A stretch of 35,429 bases of DNA, from contig JAILKL010000026.1 of the NCBI GenBank assembly GCA_024693775.1, positions 1-35,429 on the forward strand, in the 5' to 3' direction. A program made the position numbers and the translations under genes. Numbering within the stretch: the stretch's first letter is position 1; every line of letters starts with the position of its first letter. Shown piece after piece: positions 25,575 to 32,551 of this stretch. The DNA is from Pseudobutyrivibrio sp. (GTDB lineage Bacteria > Bacillota > Clostridia > Lachnospirales > Lachnospiraceae). The notes beneath the pieces were generated by a model. It saw only the letters and a list, made by a program, of their open reading frames with translations. It had not been told where the DNA came from and did no database searches.

Positions 25575-25588
25575 TATCGTCACCGATA
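25575..25588. promoter_or_regulatory. Candidate operator upstream of the RpiR-type gene
   Basis: TATCG-4-CGATA, a perfect 5-bp inverted repeat just downstream of the predicted transcription start. RpiR-family regulators often repress their own genes from such dyads. The binding protein is inferred. Confidence 0.35.
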
Positions 25589-25595
25589 GACACTT

Positions 25596-25624
25596 ATTAT
25601 AAATAAAAAATAAGGGTAATGCAA
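25596..25624 (-). promoter_or_regulatory. Promoter of the rpiR operon
   Basis: On the minus strand TTGCAT (25619-25624) lies inside the 3' arm of the preceding terminator and TATAAT (25596-25601) follows after 17 bases. Transcription would start near 25589, beyond the terminator. Confidence 0.65.
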
Positions 25625-25642
25625 GAAATCTTGCATCACCCT
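25602..25642 (-). terminator. Intrinsic terminator of the decarboxylase operon
   Basis: A 14-bp stem with one G-T wobble (25613-25626 with 25629-25642), followed on the minus strand by TATTTTTTATT. It begins 24 bases after the oadA stop and is the strongest hairpin in the window. Confidence 0.92.
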
Positions 25643-25665
25643 CATGATAAATTGCAATTTAAAAA

Positions 25666-27084
25666 TTATACTGGATAAGCCTTGTTTTCCTTATCAGCCT
25701 TGTTAGGATCAACGCCTGTCTGCTGAGCCTCACGATACTTGAAGTATTCTACAGCAACCTTTGGGAAAAGTGCGTATGACAATACGTCCTCATCCTGCTG
25801 CTTCCACTCCTTGCATTCCTCCTCAAACTTAGGAAGGCCTGGCTCCAAAAGATCTGCTGGACGACATGTGATTGCATTATCCTTTTCATCTCCTAAAACC
25901 TTATCAACAACCTCAGGATTGAATGGCTTTACTGTCTGGCCATACTTTCCTAAGAGAATATCCTTTGTCTGCTGAGGAGCAACCTTGTATCTTTCTCCCA
26001 TAAGAACATTGAATACAGCCTGTGTACCAACGATCTGTGAAGATGGAGTAACAAGTGGTGGCTCACCAAGGTCCTTACGTACACGAGGTACCTCTTCAAG
26101 AACATCGCGAAGCTTGTCTTCCTTACCCTGCTCCTTTAACTGGCTGATAAGATTTGAAAGCATACCGCCAGGAACCTGATAACGAAGTGTATTGATGTTA
26201 ACTCCAAGAACCTTTGTAGACATAAGTCCGCTTTCAATACACTCTTCTCTGTATGGACGGAAGTAATCAGCGATTTCTGAAAGAAGCTCCTGATCAAATC
26301 CTGTGTCATATGGTGTACCCTCGAAAGCAGCAGCCATAACTTCTGTAGCAGGTTGTGATGTACCAAGGGCGAATGGAGACATTGCACAGTCGATGATGTC
26401 TGCGCCAGCCTCAACAGCCTTGAGATATGTCATACTAGCAACACCTGAGGTGTAGTGTGTATGCATTTCTATAGGAAGTGATGTTGACTCCTTTAATGCT
26501 GTAACAAGCTCATATGCCTTTGCAGGAACAAGAAGACCTGCCATATCCTTGATACAGATAGAATCTGCACCCATATCTTCGATACGCTTTGCAATATTCT
26601 TCCAGTAATCAAGTGTATATGCCTCGCCAAGAGTATAAGAAAGAGCAACCTGTGCGTGACCCTTTTCTTTATTTGTAGCCTTTACAGCTGTCTCAAGATT
26701 TCTGATATCGTTAAGACAGTCGAAAATACGAATGATGTCGATACCATTTGCAATAGACTTCTGAACGAAATATTCAACTACATCATCTGGATACTGGCTG
26801 TATCCCAAGATGTTCTGACCTCTAAAAAGCATCTGAAGCTTTGTGTTTTTAAATCCATCACGAAGCTTTCTAAGTCTCTCCCAAGGATCTTCCTTAAGAA
26901 AACGAAGTGATGCATCAAATGTTGCACCGCCCCAGCACTCAACTGCGTTGTAACCAACCTTATCCATCTTATCAACGATAGGAAGCATCATAGAGGTAGG
27001 CATACGAGTAGCAATAAGTGACTGATGAGCATCTCTAAGAATTGTCTCAGTTATTTTAACTGGCTTTGGATTAATATCTGCCAT
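25666..27084 (-). CDS. oadA: Oxaloacetate decarboxylase alpha subunit type carboxyltransferase (no biotin domain)
   Basis: Transfers the carboxyl group of oxaloacetate to biotin (or the reverse from pyruvate). Metal ligands D18 (LRDAHQS), H208 and H210 (EMHTHYTSG) and the carbamylated K179 (CIKDMAG) are present. At 472 residues it holds the TIM-barrel and conserved carboxylase domain (about 280-440) but ends before the biotinyl domain that closes longer OadA proteins; the carrier is a separate gene two positions upstream. It is the last gene of the operon. It could equally be called transcarboxylase 5S-like or pyruvate carboxylase subunit B-like. AGGAGG precedes the ATG. Confidence 0.9.
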   Translation of the reverse strand: MADINPKPVKITETILRDAHQSLIATRMPTSMMLPIVDKMDKVGYNAVECWGGATFDASLRFLKEDPWERLRKLRDGFKNTKLQMLFRGQNILGYSQYPDDVVEYFVQKSIANGIDIIRIFDCLNDIRNLETAVKATNKEKGHAQVALSYTLGEAYTLDYWKNIAKRIEDMGADSICIKDMAGLLVPAKAYELVTALKESTSLPIEMHTHYTSGVASMTYLKAVEAGADIIDCAMSPFALGTSQPATEVMAAAFEGTPYDTGFDQELLSEIADYFRPYREECIESGLMSTKVLGVNINTLRYQVPGGMLSNLISQLKEQGKEDKLRDVLEEVPRVRKDLGEPPLVTPSSQIVGTQAVFNVLMGERYKVAPQQTKDILLGKYGQTVKPFNPEVVDKVLGDEKDNAITCRPADLLEPGLPKFEEECKEWKQQDEDVLSYALFPKVAVEYFKYREAQQTGVDPNKADKENKAYPV

Positions 27085-27106
27085 TTATCTATCCTCCTGT
27101 AATTAA

Positions 27107-28255
27107 TTAAACTCCAAAAATTGCCATGAACACACCGGCAGCTACTGCTGTACCGATAACACCGGCAACGTTAGGTCCCATAGCATGCATAAGGAGGAAG
27201 TTTGTAGGATCCTCTTCTGCACCAACCTTCTGAGAAACACGTGCTGCCATTGGAACGGCCGATACACCAGCTGAACCAATAAGTGGGTTGATCTTTCCAT
27301 GTGTTAAATGACATAAAAGCTTTCCAAATAATACACCTGCGGCTGTACCGAATACGAAGGCTACGAGTCCTAAAACTACGATTTTAAGAGTAGCTGCATT
27401 TAAGAAAGCCTCGGCAGATGTAGAAGCACCAACTGATGTACCAAGTAAAATAACTACGATGTACATGAGAGCATTAGATGCTGTCTCTGTAAGCTGATTA
27501 ACTACACCAGATTCCTTGAAAAGGTTACCCAACATAAGCATACCAACAAGTGGAGCTGTTGTAGGTAATATTAAACAAACGATGATAGTAACAACGATTG
27601 GGAAGAGAATCTTTTCAAGCTTTGATACTGGTCTAAGCTGAGCCATCTTGATAGAACGCTCTTTCTTAGTTGTAAGTCCCTTCATGATAGGTGGCTGAAT
27701 GATTGGAACCAATGACATATATGAATATGCCGCAACAGCGATAGGTCCCATAAGAGCTGACTGGCCTAACTTTCCTGCAAGGAAAATAGATGTAGGGCCA
27801 TCAGCACCACCGATGATTGAAACTGCAGCTGCTGCCTGATCCGAAAATCCCAAAAGAATAGCAAGCAAATATGCGGTAAAAATACCAATCTGTGCTGCCG
27901 CTCCAAGCCAGAAGCTGATAGGGTTGGCGATAAGTGGACCAAAATCAGTCATCGCACCAACGCCCATGAAGATAAGTGATGGTAAAATTGACCACTCATC
28001 AAGAGTATAAAAATAATAAAGCAAGCCGCCTACTCCATTAGAAGTTTCCTCTGGAGATGCAATAATGTCAGGGTAAATGTTAACCAAAAGCATACCGAAT
28101 GCGATTGGAAGAAGTAAAAGTGGCTCATAACCCTTTTTAATTGCAAGGTAAAGGAAAACACAGGCAACCGCTATCATGACATAGTTACCCCAGGTCAGAT
28201 TGAAAAAAGCAGTCTGATGAGCGAGGTTTAACAATGTCTCTCCAACGTAACTCAT
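27107..28255 (-). CDS. oadB: Na+-translocating decarboxylase beta subunit (membrane pump)
   Basis: A polytopic membrane protein of 382 residues that decarboxylates carboxybiotin and exports Na+. Signatures: IGGADGPTSIFLAGKL (with the conserved Asp of the ion site, about 148-163), NPLIGSAGVSAVPMAARVSQ near 325-345, and HAMGPNVAGVIGTAVAAG at the end. It is shared by oxaloacetate, methylmalonyl-CoA, malonate and glutaconyl-CoA decarboxylases, so it does not fix the substrate. It lies between the biotin carrier and oadA with a strong AGGAGG site. Confidence 0.95.
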   Translation of the reverse strand: MSYVGETLLNLAHQTAFFNLTWGNYVMIAVACVFLYLAIKKGYEPLLLLPIAFGMLLVNIYPDIIASPEETSNGVGGLLYYFYTLDEWSILPSLIFMGVGAMTDFGPLIANPISFWLGAAAQIGIFTAYLLAILLGFSDQAAAAVSIIGGADGPTSIFLAGKLGQSALMGPIAVAAYSYMSLVPIIQPPIMKGLTTKKERSIKMAQLRPVSKLEKILFPIVVTIIVCLILPTTAPLVGMLMLGNLFKESGVVNQLTETASNALMYIVVILLGTSVGASTSAEAFLNAATLKIVVLGLVAFVFGTAAGVLFGKLLCHLTHGKINPLIGSAGVSAVPMAARVSQKVGAEEDPTNFLLMHAMGPNVAGVIGTAVAAGVFMAIFGV

Positions 28256-28269
28256 GTGAAATCCTCCTA

Positions 28270-28626
28270 TTAGTTCATAGTTGCAAGTAATGCACCAGCG
28301 TCAACCTGCTGACCTTCGTTACAATTGATAGATGCAACAGTTCCGTCCTGAGGTGCAACAACAGGTGTCTCCATCTTCATAACTTCAAGTACGACTACTG
28401 GATCACCCTTCTTTACTGAAGCACCAGCTGCAGCGGCAATCTTAACTACCTTACCAGCAGCACCTGCTTCGATCTTAACACCACCTGCAGCACCTGTTGC
28501 TGCTGGAGCTGCTGCCTTTGGTGCAGCTGCTGGAGCTGGAGTAACAGGAGAAACACCAGAGCCTCCCTTATCTTCTACAGTAACATCATAAACTGTTCCA
28601 TTAACAGTAATTGTATAATTTTTCAT
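28270..28626 (-). CDS. Biotin carrier subunit of the decarboxylase
   Basis: 118 residues: a short N-terminal strand region (MKNYTITVNGTVYDV), an Ala/Pro-rich flexible linker (about 27-47) and a biotinyl domain whose EVMKMET motif gives the biotin site K84. The linker lets the biotin swing between carboxyltransferase and OadB. This is the MmdC/GcdC-type stand-alone carrier. As the only biotin carrier in the cluster, it must serve both carboxyltransferases if both are active. GGAGG precedes the ATG. Confidence 0.93.
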   Translation of the reverse strand: MKNYTITVNGTVYDVTVEDKGGSGVSPVTPAPAAAPKAAAPAATGAAGGVKIEAGAAGKVVKIAAAAGASVKKGDPVVVLEVMKMETPVVAPQDGTVASINCNEGQQVDAGALLATMN

Positions 28627-28648
28627 GGAAAAAACCTCCTAAAGTAAA

Positions 28649-29452
28649 TTATCTTTTCTTAATTGAACGTACTACAAACGAATCTGTAGAAGCTCCTGTG
28701 CTGGCAGCGATGGCTGCAGCAATAACAGCGATAAGCTGTAAATCATCTGTTTCATTTTTAGCCTGTGCAACAGGTGCAGCTGCTGGTACAACGACCTCAT
28801 TTGCTGCTGTCTTGCCTTCCTTCTTATCCTTAGCTCTCTTTTCAAGCTTAGGGATAATCTCGAAGCACTTAATAACACCAGACATAATAACAAGCATTGT
28901 AAATACGATAAGAATTCCCATGATTGTATTTAAGCCTGCTTTACTCATTGTCTCGCCAAGTGTGTAAACTGGCTCAACGTCGATTGCTGTAGGGCCAGCA
29001 TTAACATCATTTGCCTTGAAAACAAATGTAGTCTTTAAATTTCTTTCAGTAAAGTTGGAAATAAGTGTAGCTGTAATTGTTTTACCAGATTTTTCAACTG
29101 TTACATCTTCAAACTTTACGAACTCTCCTACCTTAACATCCTTGCATTCCTTATAGCTTTCCATCAACTGGTCGAAACCTACAAAGCTAGTAGCTAAGAA
29201 ATCTGGTAAACCAGCATTCTTAACTGCCTCTGCATCGCCGAGCTGACTAAGACCATAATTAACAAAATATTCTGTTGCCTGGTCATACTCCTTCTCGTCG
29301 AGATTAACAGCATAATTCATATAAAGCTGTGTAAGAGCATTATAGCTTTCCGTAGTGTAACCGCCATAAGTTTCGTCGCCCTTGTTACCGCAGGCAACCA
29401 CGTTAAGAGCAAGGACTAAAGTGGTGAGTAATAATAATAATTTTTTTCTCAT
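28649..29452 (-). CDS. OadG-family subunit fused to an N-terminal lipoprotein domain
   Basis: 267 residues. A lipoprotein signal (KKLLLLLTTLVLALNVVAC) puts the acylated Cys at C21. Residues 30-165 form an extracytosolic domain of unknown fold. A membrane helix follows (about 175-196), then a charged stretch, an Ala/Pro linker and the OadG/MmdD C-terminus (DDLQLIAVIAAAIAASTGAS, then FVVRSIKKR), which is cytosolic and ties the carboxyltransferase to OadB. Typical OadG proteins are about 80-120 residues, so the N-terminal half is an addition. Role of the extra domain unknown. Confidence 0.82.
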   Translation of the reverse strand: MRKKLLLLLTTLVLALNVVACGNKGDETYGGYTTESYNALTQLYMNYAVNLDEKEYDQATEYFVNYGLSQLGDAEAVKNAGLPDFLATSFVGFDQLMESYKECKDVKVGEFVKFEDVTVEKSGKTITATLISNFTERNLKTTFVFKANDVNAGPTAIDVEPVYTLGETMSKAGLNTIMGILIVFTMLVIMSGVIKCFEIIPKLEKRAKDKKEGKTAANEVVVPAAAPVAQAKNETDDLQLIAVIAAAIAASTGASTDSFVVRSIKKR

Positions 29453-29470
29453 ATATTCACCTTCCTGCTC

Positions 29471-30805
29471 TTAGAAGAACATTTCAAATCCTGCAATAAT
29501 ATATTTTCTAGCATCAGCCATTGATACGATTCTATCGATATGACCATGAGCTGCTGCTGTAAGTGCGCTATCCTGTAATTCAGCATAATCCTTCTCGATA
29601 GCAGAAGCATCAACGCCACCATCGCTTAAGATTTTAGCAGCTTTTGAAGCCTCCATTGCACCAACAGATGCATTTTCGAAAGCGTATACTAAATCAGCAC
29701 CAAGTGATTTTGAGTTCATTAATACATAAGCACTGCCATAAGCCTGCTTCATAATGAGATTAATCTTTGGAATGCTTGCATCAACAAATCTCTGAGTCAT
29801 CTGTGCAAGAGCACGTGGTAAACGTCTCTCCTGGCAGAGGCAAGACTTGAATGCTGCAACGTTTGTCAATGAAAGAACAGGGATTTCATACATATCGCAT
29901 AAATCGATAAAATCAGCTGCCTTCTCGCAACCAACTGCTGAAAGATAAGCCTGTCCATCAAGTTCTCTGTTACCAACCACACCGATTGTAACACCGTCAA
30001 GCTTCATTAAACCTGTAACCATTTCCTTGGCATAACCAGCCTTAAGTTCGATGAACTGTCTGTTGTCTGCGAGTTCTGTTGCAACAGCAGCTGCATCTGA
30101 AACCTTGCCTTCAAGTCCTTCTGAAGCTCTATTTAAATCATCAGTTCCCTCTACGATATCATTAGGAATCATAGAGATAACCTGGCGCATAGATGCAACA
30201 ACCTCTGCGAGAGAACCGTGCATATCTACTGTGCCTGCTTCTTCAAACTGGAATGATGCTGAAGAAGAATCACACTCCTCAGTTCTGTTTCCAGTAATAG
30301 TATCTGGAGAATTTAAGAAAAGAGATGCACCATCAACCATGAATGTGAAATCAGCAAGTGCTGGAAGAACTGAAAGTCCACCTCCACAATTGCCAGCTAC
30401 ACACATGAGCTGAGGAATAACCCCCTTAACGTCTGCTGCTCTTTCAAGAACAGCTCCAAGTGCCTCAAGAGCATCAAATGACTCCTGAAGACGAACACCA
30501 CCACAATCAATAAAGCCAATGACAGGAGCACCTACTTTAAGTGCCATGTCATAAACTGACAGAATCTTTTTTGCATGCATCTCACCAATTGTACCGCCCA
30601 AAACATCGGCATTCTGGCTGAAGACAAATACTAATGTACCGTCAACAAGACCATGTCCAATAATTACTCCGTCTGATGGTTCTTTCTTTGCATCAAGGTT
30701 AAAATCTGTGTTGCGTGACACTACAAGCGACTGAAGCTCAACAAAGCTGTTGTCATCAAGTAATGCGTTAATTCTAGCCTGAGCTTGATTTGAATCACTA
30801 CCCAT
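29471..30805 (-). CDS. Divergent acyl-CoA carboxyltransferase (MmdA / 12S transcarboxylase-like)
   Basis: 444 residues of the crotonase-fold carboxyltransferase family (MmdA, PCC beta). Family features: ARINALLDDNSFVEL (10-24), DGVIIGHGLVDGTLVFVFSQ, GEMHAKKI (74-81), FIDCGGVRLQES (98-109) and AGNCGGGLSVLPAL (137-150), with AYGSAYVLMNSKSLGAD (355-371) in the second half. It is about 60-70 residues shorter than MmdA. The usual DxPGFxPGxxQE block of the second half is replaced by LTNVAAFKSCLCQERR (312-327). Substrate cannot be stated: malonyl-CoA, methylmalonyl-CoA or another acyl-CoA. It heads the operon, behind two candidate promoters. GGAGG lies 5 bases upstream. Confidence 0.82.
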   Translation of the reverse strand: MGSDSNQAQARINALLDDNSFVELQSLVVSRNTDFNLDAKKEPSDGVIIGHGLVDGTLVFVFSQNADVLGGTIGEMHAKKILSVYDMALKVGAPVIGFIDCGGVRLQESFDALEALGAVLERAADVKGVIPQLMCVAGNCGGGLSVLPALADFTFMVDGASLFLNSPDTITGNRTEECDSSSASFQFEEAGTVDMHGSLAEVVASMRQVISMIPNDIVEGTDDLNRASEGLEGKVSDAAAVATELADNRQFIELKAGYAKEMVTGLMKLDGVTIGVVGNRELDGQAYLSAVGCEKAADFIDLCDMYEIPVLSLTNVAAFKSCLCQERRLPRALAQMTQRFVDASIPKINLIMKQAYGSAYVLMNSKSLGADLVYAFENASVGAMEASKAAKILSDGGVDASAIEKDYAELQDSALTAAAHGHIDRIVSMADARKYIIAGFEMFF

Positions 30806-30852
30806 CTCATACCTCCATTTATATAAAATATTTCAAATTTCTCGCAAGTTTA

Positions 30853-30881
30853 ATGATATCCTTTTTTTGACACTATTTCAA
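30853..30881 (-). promoter_or_regulatory. Proximal promoter of the decarboxylase operon
   Basis: On the minus strand TTGAAA (30876-30881) and TATCAT (30853-30858) are 17 bases apart, about 48 bases before the first ATG. A CAACGTTG palindrome overlaps the -35 edge and may be an operator. Confidence 0.6.
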
Positions 30882-30928
30882 CGTTGTTTCGTTAAAAAAT
30901 TGTCACAATATTCCCTCATAATCTTTGT

Positions 30929-30971
30929 AATATAATCCCTATTTACAAAGTTCACAAATCACTAGGGATTA
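30929..30971 (-). promoter_or_regulatory. Distal promoter of the decarboxylase operon within an inverted repeat
   Basis: On the minus strand TTGTGA (30952-30957) and TATATT (30929-30934) are 17 bases apart. A perfect 9-bp inverted repeat, TAATCCCTA (30933-30941) and TAGGGATTA (30963-30971), brackets the -35 with one arm touching the -10, as an operator or looped site would. Confidence 0.5.
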
Positions 30972-30980
30972 AAGGGCTTA

Positions 30981-31013
30981 TAAAAAAAGAGAACCAGATT
31001 AAACTGATTCTCT
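30981..31013 (-). terminator. Intrinsic terminator of scpAB
   Basis: A 10-bp stem with one G-T pair (30988-30997 with 31004-31013) and a 6-base loop, followed on the minus strand by a run of seven T. It begins 12 bases past the scpB stop. Confidence 0.88.
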
Positions 31014-31025
31014 AAAATTAGTCAA

Positions 31026-31598
31026 TTAAATTGTAACCTCAACGTTGTTTGCCTCGTTTTCGGCCTCGATTTTAAATTCCTCAATCTGAGACTGAGAAAG
31101 TTCAGGAAGATCCTCGATAGATGTGATGCCAAATGAGCGCAAAAACTCCTCTGTAGTGCCAAAAAGCATAGGACGACCAGGTGCATCCAAACGTCCAAGT
31201 TCTGCACATAGTCCAAATTCAACAAGCTTTGAAACCGCAAAATCACTGGAAACTCCACGGATTTTTTCTATTTCAGATTTTGTGATTGGCTGTTTATAAG
31301 CAATTATAGAAAGGGTCTCAAGAAGAACATCTGTAAGGACGTATCTCTTAGGCTGCTTTGCAATTCTAATAAGATATTCATATATGTCAGGTGATGTACA
31401 CATTTGATATGAACCATCGATTTCTGTGATGGTGATACCACGGCCCTGCTTTTCATATGTAGCCCTGAGAGCCTCAATGGCTTCAACCACCTGTGCATCT
31501 TCAATTTCGAGGGCCTTTGCAATTCTTGATGGCTCGACAGTGCCACCCATTGCAAACAAAATACCTTCCACTATATTTTCTATTTCATTTAACTTCAT
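31026..31598 (-). CDS. scpB: Segregation and condensation protein ScpB
   Basis: 190 residues of tandem winged-helix domains. With ScpA and SMC it forms the bacterial condensin that organises and segregates chromosomes. Typical elements: NEIENIVEGILFAMGGTVE at the start, LSIIAYKQPITKSEIEKIRG (the conserved central block) and LDAPGRPMLFGTTEEFLRSF. The acidic C-terminus is usual. It lies 54 bases after scpA; the gap contains a 5-bp GGCAT/ATGCC hairpin. GGAG precedes the ATG. Confidence 0.97.
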   Translation of the reverse strand: MKLNEIENIVEGILFAMGGTVEPSRIAKALEIEDAQVVEAIEALRATYEKQGRGITITEIDGSYQMCTSPDIYEYLIRIAKQPKRYVLTDVLLETLSIIAYKQPITKSEIEKIRGVSSDFAVSKLVEFGLCAELGRLDAPGRPMLFGTTEEFLRSFGITSIEDLPELSQSQIEEFKIEAENEANNVEVTI

Positions 31599-31652
31599 AA
31601 TTATTTATCTCCGCATTTACGTATTAAACCCGGCATTGACATGCCAAGGATT

Positions 31653-32423
31653 TTAGGCAGCTATCTTACTTTCGATAAGGATATCAGTAAATGTATCCTC
31701 CTGCTTTATAAGAATCTGACCCGCCTTCATCATTTCAAGAATGCAAAGGAAGGTAACAATAACCTCTGTCTTTGAATGTGCTGCCTCCAGAAGATTTCTA
31801 AAACTAAATGTATTATGCATCTTCGCAAATGCGATAGTCCATTCCATTTTCTGCTCAAGAGATACTTCTTCTTTTTTAATCTTTCCAAAGGTAGAACGGA
31901 TAGGATCTCGTCTATTGTCCTGGCGCTTGAGCACCTGATTGAAAATATCATTAAGCTTGTTGAGGGTTAAATCTCCCATGAGCTCCTCTAAATCAACCGG
32001 CTGTTCATACTTAAGGACCTCTTCTGGAATGGTAGGCTCCTTGTAGAACACAAGATTAGCATCCATCTGTCTATCTCTGAGCTGATATGAGATTGTTTTA
32101 TACATTTTATATTCAAGCAACTGCTGAACGAGCTCTGCACGTGGATCTTCCTCTTCCTCGCCATCCTCTTCCTTTTCCTCGCGTGGAAGAAGCATACGGC
32201 TCTTGATATCGAGAAGTGTGGTGGCCATTAAAATGAATTCAGACATAACATCCAAATCGCTTTGGTCCATCGCCCTCACATAATCCATATACTGATCTGT
32301 AATTTCTACGATTGGAATATCGTAAATATCAACTTTGTTTTTATCTATCAGATGAAGGAGAAGATCCAAAGGACCCTCGAACACCTGAAGCTTAACGTTC
32401 ATCTCCAAAATATACTCTCCCAT
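31653..32423 (-). CDS. scpA: Segregation and condensation protein ScpA
   Basis: The kleisin subunit bridging SMC heads. The N-terminal signature VKLQVFEGPLDLLLHLIDKN (10-29) is clear, followed by DIYDIPIVEITDQYMDY, an acidic linker (about 100-112) and the C-terminal winged helix (about 200-250). Length 256 is normal. The ATG at 32423 is chosen because GAGG lies 6 bases upstream; an in-frame ATG at residue 8 lacks good spacing. First gene of scpAB, with its promoter inside the icd terminator region. Confidence 0.96.
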   Translation of the reverse strand: MGEYILEMNVKLQVFEGPLDLLLHLIDKNKVDIYDIPIVEITDQYMDYVRAMDQSDLDVMSEFILMATTLLDIKSRMLLPREEKEEDGEEEEDPRAELVQQLLEYKMYKTISYQLRDRQMDANLVFYKEPTIPEEVLKYEQPVDLEELMGDLTLNKLNDIFNQVLKRQDNRRDPIRSTFGKIKKEEVSLEQKMEWTIAFAKMHNTFSFRNLLEAAHSKTEVIVTFLCILEMMKAGQILIKQEDTFTDILIESKIAA

Positions 32424-32451
32424 AATATGCCTCTGAACTGTGTTTCAGATG

Positions 32452-32490
32452 ACAAAAAATAGTCTCATGCTATTTCAACATGAGACTATT
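32452..32490 (-). terminator. Intrinsic terminator of icd
   Basis: A 12-bp perfect stem, AATAGTCTCATG with CATGAGACTATT (32458-32469 and 32479-32490), loop of 9, followed on the minus strand by TTTTGTC (a run of six T counting two paired bases). The upstream arm overlaps the scpA promoter. Confidence 0.88.
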
Positions 32491-32517
32491 ATAATAAACT
32501 ATATTGTGTTGTGTCAA
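32488..32517 (-). promoter_or_regulatory. Promoter of scpAB
   Basis: On the minus strand a consensus TTGACA (32512-32517) and TATAAT (32488-32493) are 18 bases apart. The predicted start near 32481 lies within the icd terminator hairpin, so scpAB transcripts lack most of its first arm. Confidence 0.75.
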
Positions 32518-32551
32518 CAACAAAACCACTACATTTTGTGCTTAAAAAAGA

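Noticed and set aside
30870-30915. Rex-type redox site upstream of the decarboxylase operon (TTGTGAC...TTAACG)
   Set aside because: Spacing and second half-site do not match the TTGTTAA-N4-TTAACAA consensus.
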